Source: Beroe forskalii
Lineage: Eukaryota > Ctenophora > Nuda > Beroida > Beroidae
Direction: 5' to 3'
DNA length: 64,000 nt
Assembly (NCBI GenBank): GCA_011033025.1
Contig: WFMF01000091.1
Span: 248,001-312,000, forward strand
The position numbers and the translations under genes are program-made. Positions 60,481 through 64,000 of the stretch are shown here, piece by piece (the stretch's first letter is position 1; every line of letters begins with the position of its first letter). Under the pieces are notes generated by a model. That model was not told the DNA's origin and searched no databases. It worked only from the letters and a program-made list of their open reading frames with translations.

Positions 60481-60950
60481 AAAACTTTTTGTCCAATGGC
60501 CATATTTTGGTCATCATCCCAGGTAAACGAGAGCCTTCATAAATTCATAATATCTATGGCAATGGCGTCACTGGAAAAATAAATTTAGCGCATCAAGGAA
60601 TTTAAGGATTAGCGTTATGATTTGGGTATGGGTTTGTTAGGTTTAGGTTAAGGATCAAGATTAGGTTCTGATTTAGGTTAAGTTTGGTAAGGATACAAAG
60701 ATTGACGTGCTCATCTCGTGACGTCACTCAGAGCCGTTAACATGGGGATCTACCATGGGTGGATCACCAAATCGTGGATCAATAGATTGTAGCTCACTAG
60801 ATCAGTAGATCGCAGGTCAATATATTACATCTCACAAGATCGGAGCTCAATAGATCGTGGATCAGCAGATCATGGATCTACTGATCGCGGATCAGAATAG
60901 ATCGTAAATCAGTAGATCGTAGCTTACTAGATCACTGAATCTAGTTATTT

Positions 60951-62175
60951 CTAGATCAAAATTAATAGATCACAGCTCACTAGAGCAAGAAAGGGAAGAA
61001 ATGAATGAAATGAATGGAATGAATGAATGAATGAATGAATGAATGAATGAATGAATGAAATGAATGGAATGAATGAATGAATGAATGAATGAATGGGGAA
61101 TGAATGAATGAATGAATGAATGAATGAAAATGAATGAATGAATGAATGAATGAATGAATGAATGAATGAATGAATGAATGAATGAATGAATGAATGAATG
61201 AATGAATGAATGAATGAATGAATGAATGAATGAATGAATGAATGAATGAATGAATGAATGAATGAATGAATGAATGAATGAATGAATGAATGAATGAATG
61301 AATGAATGAATGAATGAATGAATGAATGAATGAATGAATGAATGAATGAATGAATGAATGAATGAATGAATGAATGAATGAATGAATGAATGAATGAATG
61401 AATGAATGAATGAATGAATGAATGAATGAATGAATGAATGAATGAATGAATGAATGAATGAATGAATGAATGAATGAATGAATGAATGAATGAATGAATG
61501 AATGAATGAATGAATGAATGAATGAATGAATGAATGAATGAATGAATGAATGAATGAATGAATGAATGAATGAATGAATGAATGAATGAATGAATGAATG
61601 AATGAAATAAGGAATGAATAAATGAATGAATGAATGAATGAATGAATGAATGAAATAAGGAATGAATAAATGAATGAATGAATGAATGAATGAATGAATG
61701 AATGAATGAATGAATGAATGAATGAATGAATGAATGACTAAATGAATGACTGAATGAATGAATGAATGAATGAATGAATGAATGAATGAATGAATGAATG
61801 AATGAATGAATGAATGAATGAATGAATGAATGAATGAATGAATGAATGAATGAATGAATGAATGAATGAATGAATGAATGAATGAATGAATGAATGAATG
61901 AATGAATGAATGAATGAATGAATGAATGAATGGATAGATGAATGAATGAATGAATGAATGAATGAATGAAATGAATGAATGAATGAATGAATGAATGAAT
62001 GAATGAATGAATGAATGAATGAATGAATGAATGAATGAATGAATGAATGAATGAATGAATGAATGAATGAATGAATGAATGAATGAATGAATGAATGAAT
62101 GAATGAATGAATGAATGAATGAATGAATGAATGAATGAATGAATGAATGAATGAATGAATGAATGAATGAAAATG
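60951..62175. repeat. (GAAT)n microsatellite, ~1.2 kb
   Basis: A nearly pure tetranucleotide array. Because none of its frames contains a stop, it yields a 421-codon frame of Ser-Phe-Ile-His on the minus strand, which is not a gene. Confidence 0.98.
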
Positions 62176-62344
62176 AATGAAGGAAGGAAAAAACGGCACT
62201 TATTAATCAACGGCAATCTTTATTAACAACGGTAACTCTATTAACGCTACCTTATTACCAACGGCGTCTCTGACAACGGTACAGAAAGTATGAATTGATG
62301 GAATTTAATAATATACCCACACAAGCCCCCCCCCCTCCACTTAC

Positions 62345-63844
62345 CAGCAGGTATGTTGATGTCAGCCTCTTCCGACACAGTGGTAGTCCCCTTCCCGTGG
62401 CACCCCTTACACTTCTGAGTGATGATCTGCCCCTGGCCCATACAGGTGGGACACTCCTGTTGAACGTGGTACCAACCCACCTGACTTACCACATGGGGAA
62501 GGAGTGTGGTTTTACACTTTACATAACGCTACAGAGCTAAAGGAGGAAATCCAGGGTTTTTACCACCCACCTGACTTACTACCTGGGGTTGGGGCGAGGT
62601 TTACAATTTACATAAAGCTACAGGGGGAAACCCAGGGTTTTCATACCGCTTGGTGTAGGAATGATGATTCAAAAAGCTACAGGGGTTTAAGGAGACTTTG
62701 TACCGACTTTTGAGTGACAAACAACCGGATAAACTTTGAACAAATTGAAAGATTTACGGTCAATGATTATTTCCCAATGAATCTTGACCCACATGCCCGG
62801 AGCCCTTACAGCGGTGACAGTTCCTAAGCCCTGATCCTGGCTCCCCCTTCCTCCCCTGACACCTGCTACAGGTGGCAGGGTAACTGAGTGTAACGTTTCT
62901 CTGGGTCCCGTTACACGCCTCCAGGAACGAGATGTTCATCTGGTACTGAGGAGGGAGGGTGTGATACGGATGGGGATGTTTATTGTTTACCTTTTTAATA
63001 TCAAGGTTATACTCGACAGATAGGTCAGGGTTGCCGGAAGTTTGGGCACTGTCCTTGGTTATGGGATACACTTAATGGCGATAAACTGATAAGGATAACC
63101 CGTAAAAGAGATAAACAGATTGCAAAATGCAACAGCAGGTAATATCTACTGTAGCATAACCAGAGGGCGGTTTGATCAACAGAAGGTCTCTTACCCGTGT
63201 TCGTGATTGGTTTGCTGACTTTTGCCCTCCGCTGTCGGATCCGAATATTGACTCGAAGTCAAAGTTGCCTCCGAACGCTTGTCTGAACAGATCCTCTGGG
63301 TTCACCTGGAACAGGGCAAAGTGTGGGGAAGGGCATGAATGAGCACCATATCCAAAATAAATTAGTTAAGTTTATGCAATATGTACTATGTAGTATACAA
63401 TACCGATTTATGCCAATAGTCAATATCTATTTTGAACAAAAACAAGAAATATGTACCAAATACAATATCCAATCGCAGAAGCAGAATATCAAGGAATTCC
63501 CTCACCCAGAAGCCATTTCTTTGCACCATTCCCCGTTTATGTTGGTGCCAATTCCTCCGCCACCTCTTCAACGTACGCTTTCTAAACCTCTCAAGTCTAA
63601 TCTTCTCATCAAGTCTTATCCTCTCCTCGAAAGACGGTCCCGCATCGGGACCACTCTGAGTCCTCCTCCGTTTCCTGTTACGAGTCTGGTTATAGAAGAA
63701 ATCATGCTCTACCTTAGTTTGGTAGCTGTAGGAGCTCTGAGCGTTTCCGAAGGGGTTGCCGCCTCCACCGCCTCCGAAGGGACTGTTGGCACCGCCGGCA
63801 CCGTACGTGTCGTACTCAGATCTCTTCTGCTCGTCTCCAAGCAC
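62345..63844 (-). CDS. Type I DnaJ co-chaperone, mitochondrial DNAJA3/Tid1-like, internal exons
   Basis: Exons 63713-63844, 63195-63305, 62793-62945 and 62345-62480 join in phase. The first holds the end of the J domain (VLGDEQKRSEYDTYG) and a Gly/Phe-rich stretch. The next reads VNPEDLFRQAFGGNFDFESI. The last two carry the zinc-finger domain with four cysteine motifs: CSRCQGRK, CHRCKGSG, CPTCMGQG and CKGCHGKG. The role is a co-chaperone that stimulates Hsp70 and binds unfolded clients. The J domain start lies beyond the right edge. The C-terminal client-binding domain after NIPAG is not found downstream before the (GAAT)n tract. The first exon could instead extend to 63506 at TGG|GTGAGG, adding about 69 basic residues in frame. 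Confidence 0.8.
62480..62680. repeat. Tandem duplication across a DnaJ splice acceptor
   Basis: The exon start at 62480 and its acceptor (CCCACCTGACTTACCACATG on plus) recur at about 62570 (CCCACCTGACTTACTACCTG) with the same downstream TTTACATAAMGCTACAG and CCAGGGTTTT. A third partial copy follows. Confidence 0.75.
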
Positions 63845-64000
63845 CTTATGTAAGGAGATGTTTTATGAGTGTAGATGATAAGGCATGGATAAACATTAAG
63901 CAATCCTAGGATAGACTGCGTCAGATCGACATTGATTTCCTTGGATTGTGTCAGAACGTTAGTCACGATTGATGACTCGTGAAGCATTGGGCCACACTCG

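Noticed and set aside
60951..62216. 421-codon open frame of Ser-Phe-Ile-His repeats
   Set aside because: It is the translation of a (GAAT)n microsatellite, whose frames lack stops by composition.
58470..63844. DnaJ-endonuclease IV fusion gene
   Set aside because: Splicing the visible exons directly would shift frame (phase 1 donor to phase 0 acceptor), and both proteins lack essential parts.
63709..63987. 92-codon minus-strand frame overlapping the DnaJ exon
   Set aside because: Shadow frame of the DnaJ J-domain/GF exon.

Overview
This is eukaryotic DNA from an intron-rich, very repeat-rich, AT-leaning genome. Coding signal comes in short exons bounded by GT..AG with matching phases. The gene content (a class A-like seven-helix receptor fused to a TKL-like kinase, endonuclease IV, an organellar-type DnaJ, ORF1-only LINE relics) suggests an early-branching animal such as a sponge or another non-bilaterian, or a close unicellular relative. 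I cannot fix the species. There are no bacterial-style operons, rRNA or CRISPR.

Left third (1-22.4 kb): one long minus-strand gene with 15 exons inside the window. I assembled them from splice sites; every junction keeps frame. It encodes about 515 residues: a helical N-terminus, armadillo repeats, then the start of a fibronectin III region, and it runs off the left edge. On the opposite strand, and interdigitated with it, lies a two-exon gene (15006-20924) for a 736-residue seven-transmembrane receptor fused to a complete protein kinase. This fusion is the best candidate for an unusual biological system. Kinase exon, receptor exon and the antisense exons alternate along the DNA.

Middle (22.4-44.5 kb): an intact LINE ORF1-type gene, a 2-kb foldback array of GGAGGCT units, and a 15.7-kb block bounded by ~0.9-kb inverted repeats. 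That block holds one to three orphan plus-strand exons, a second ORF1 relic beginning at the edge of a perfect 180-bp palindrome, many small terminal-inverted-repeat elements and a 40-bp minisatellite.

Right (44.5-64 kb): a 9.4-kb array of a 52-bp unit, more nested small transposons, then two minus-strand housekeeping genes. The 3' part of endonuclease IV (58.5-59.7 kb) and the middle of a type I DnaJ (62.3-63.8 kb) both break off facing a 1.2-kb (GAAT)n tract.

A recurring theme is tandem duplication that straddles exon edges. A 62-bp array repeats a splice acceptor, a ~30-bp array repeats a splice donor, and a smaller duplication copies the acceptor of a DnaJ exon.
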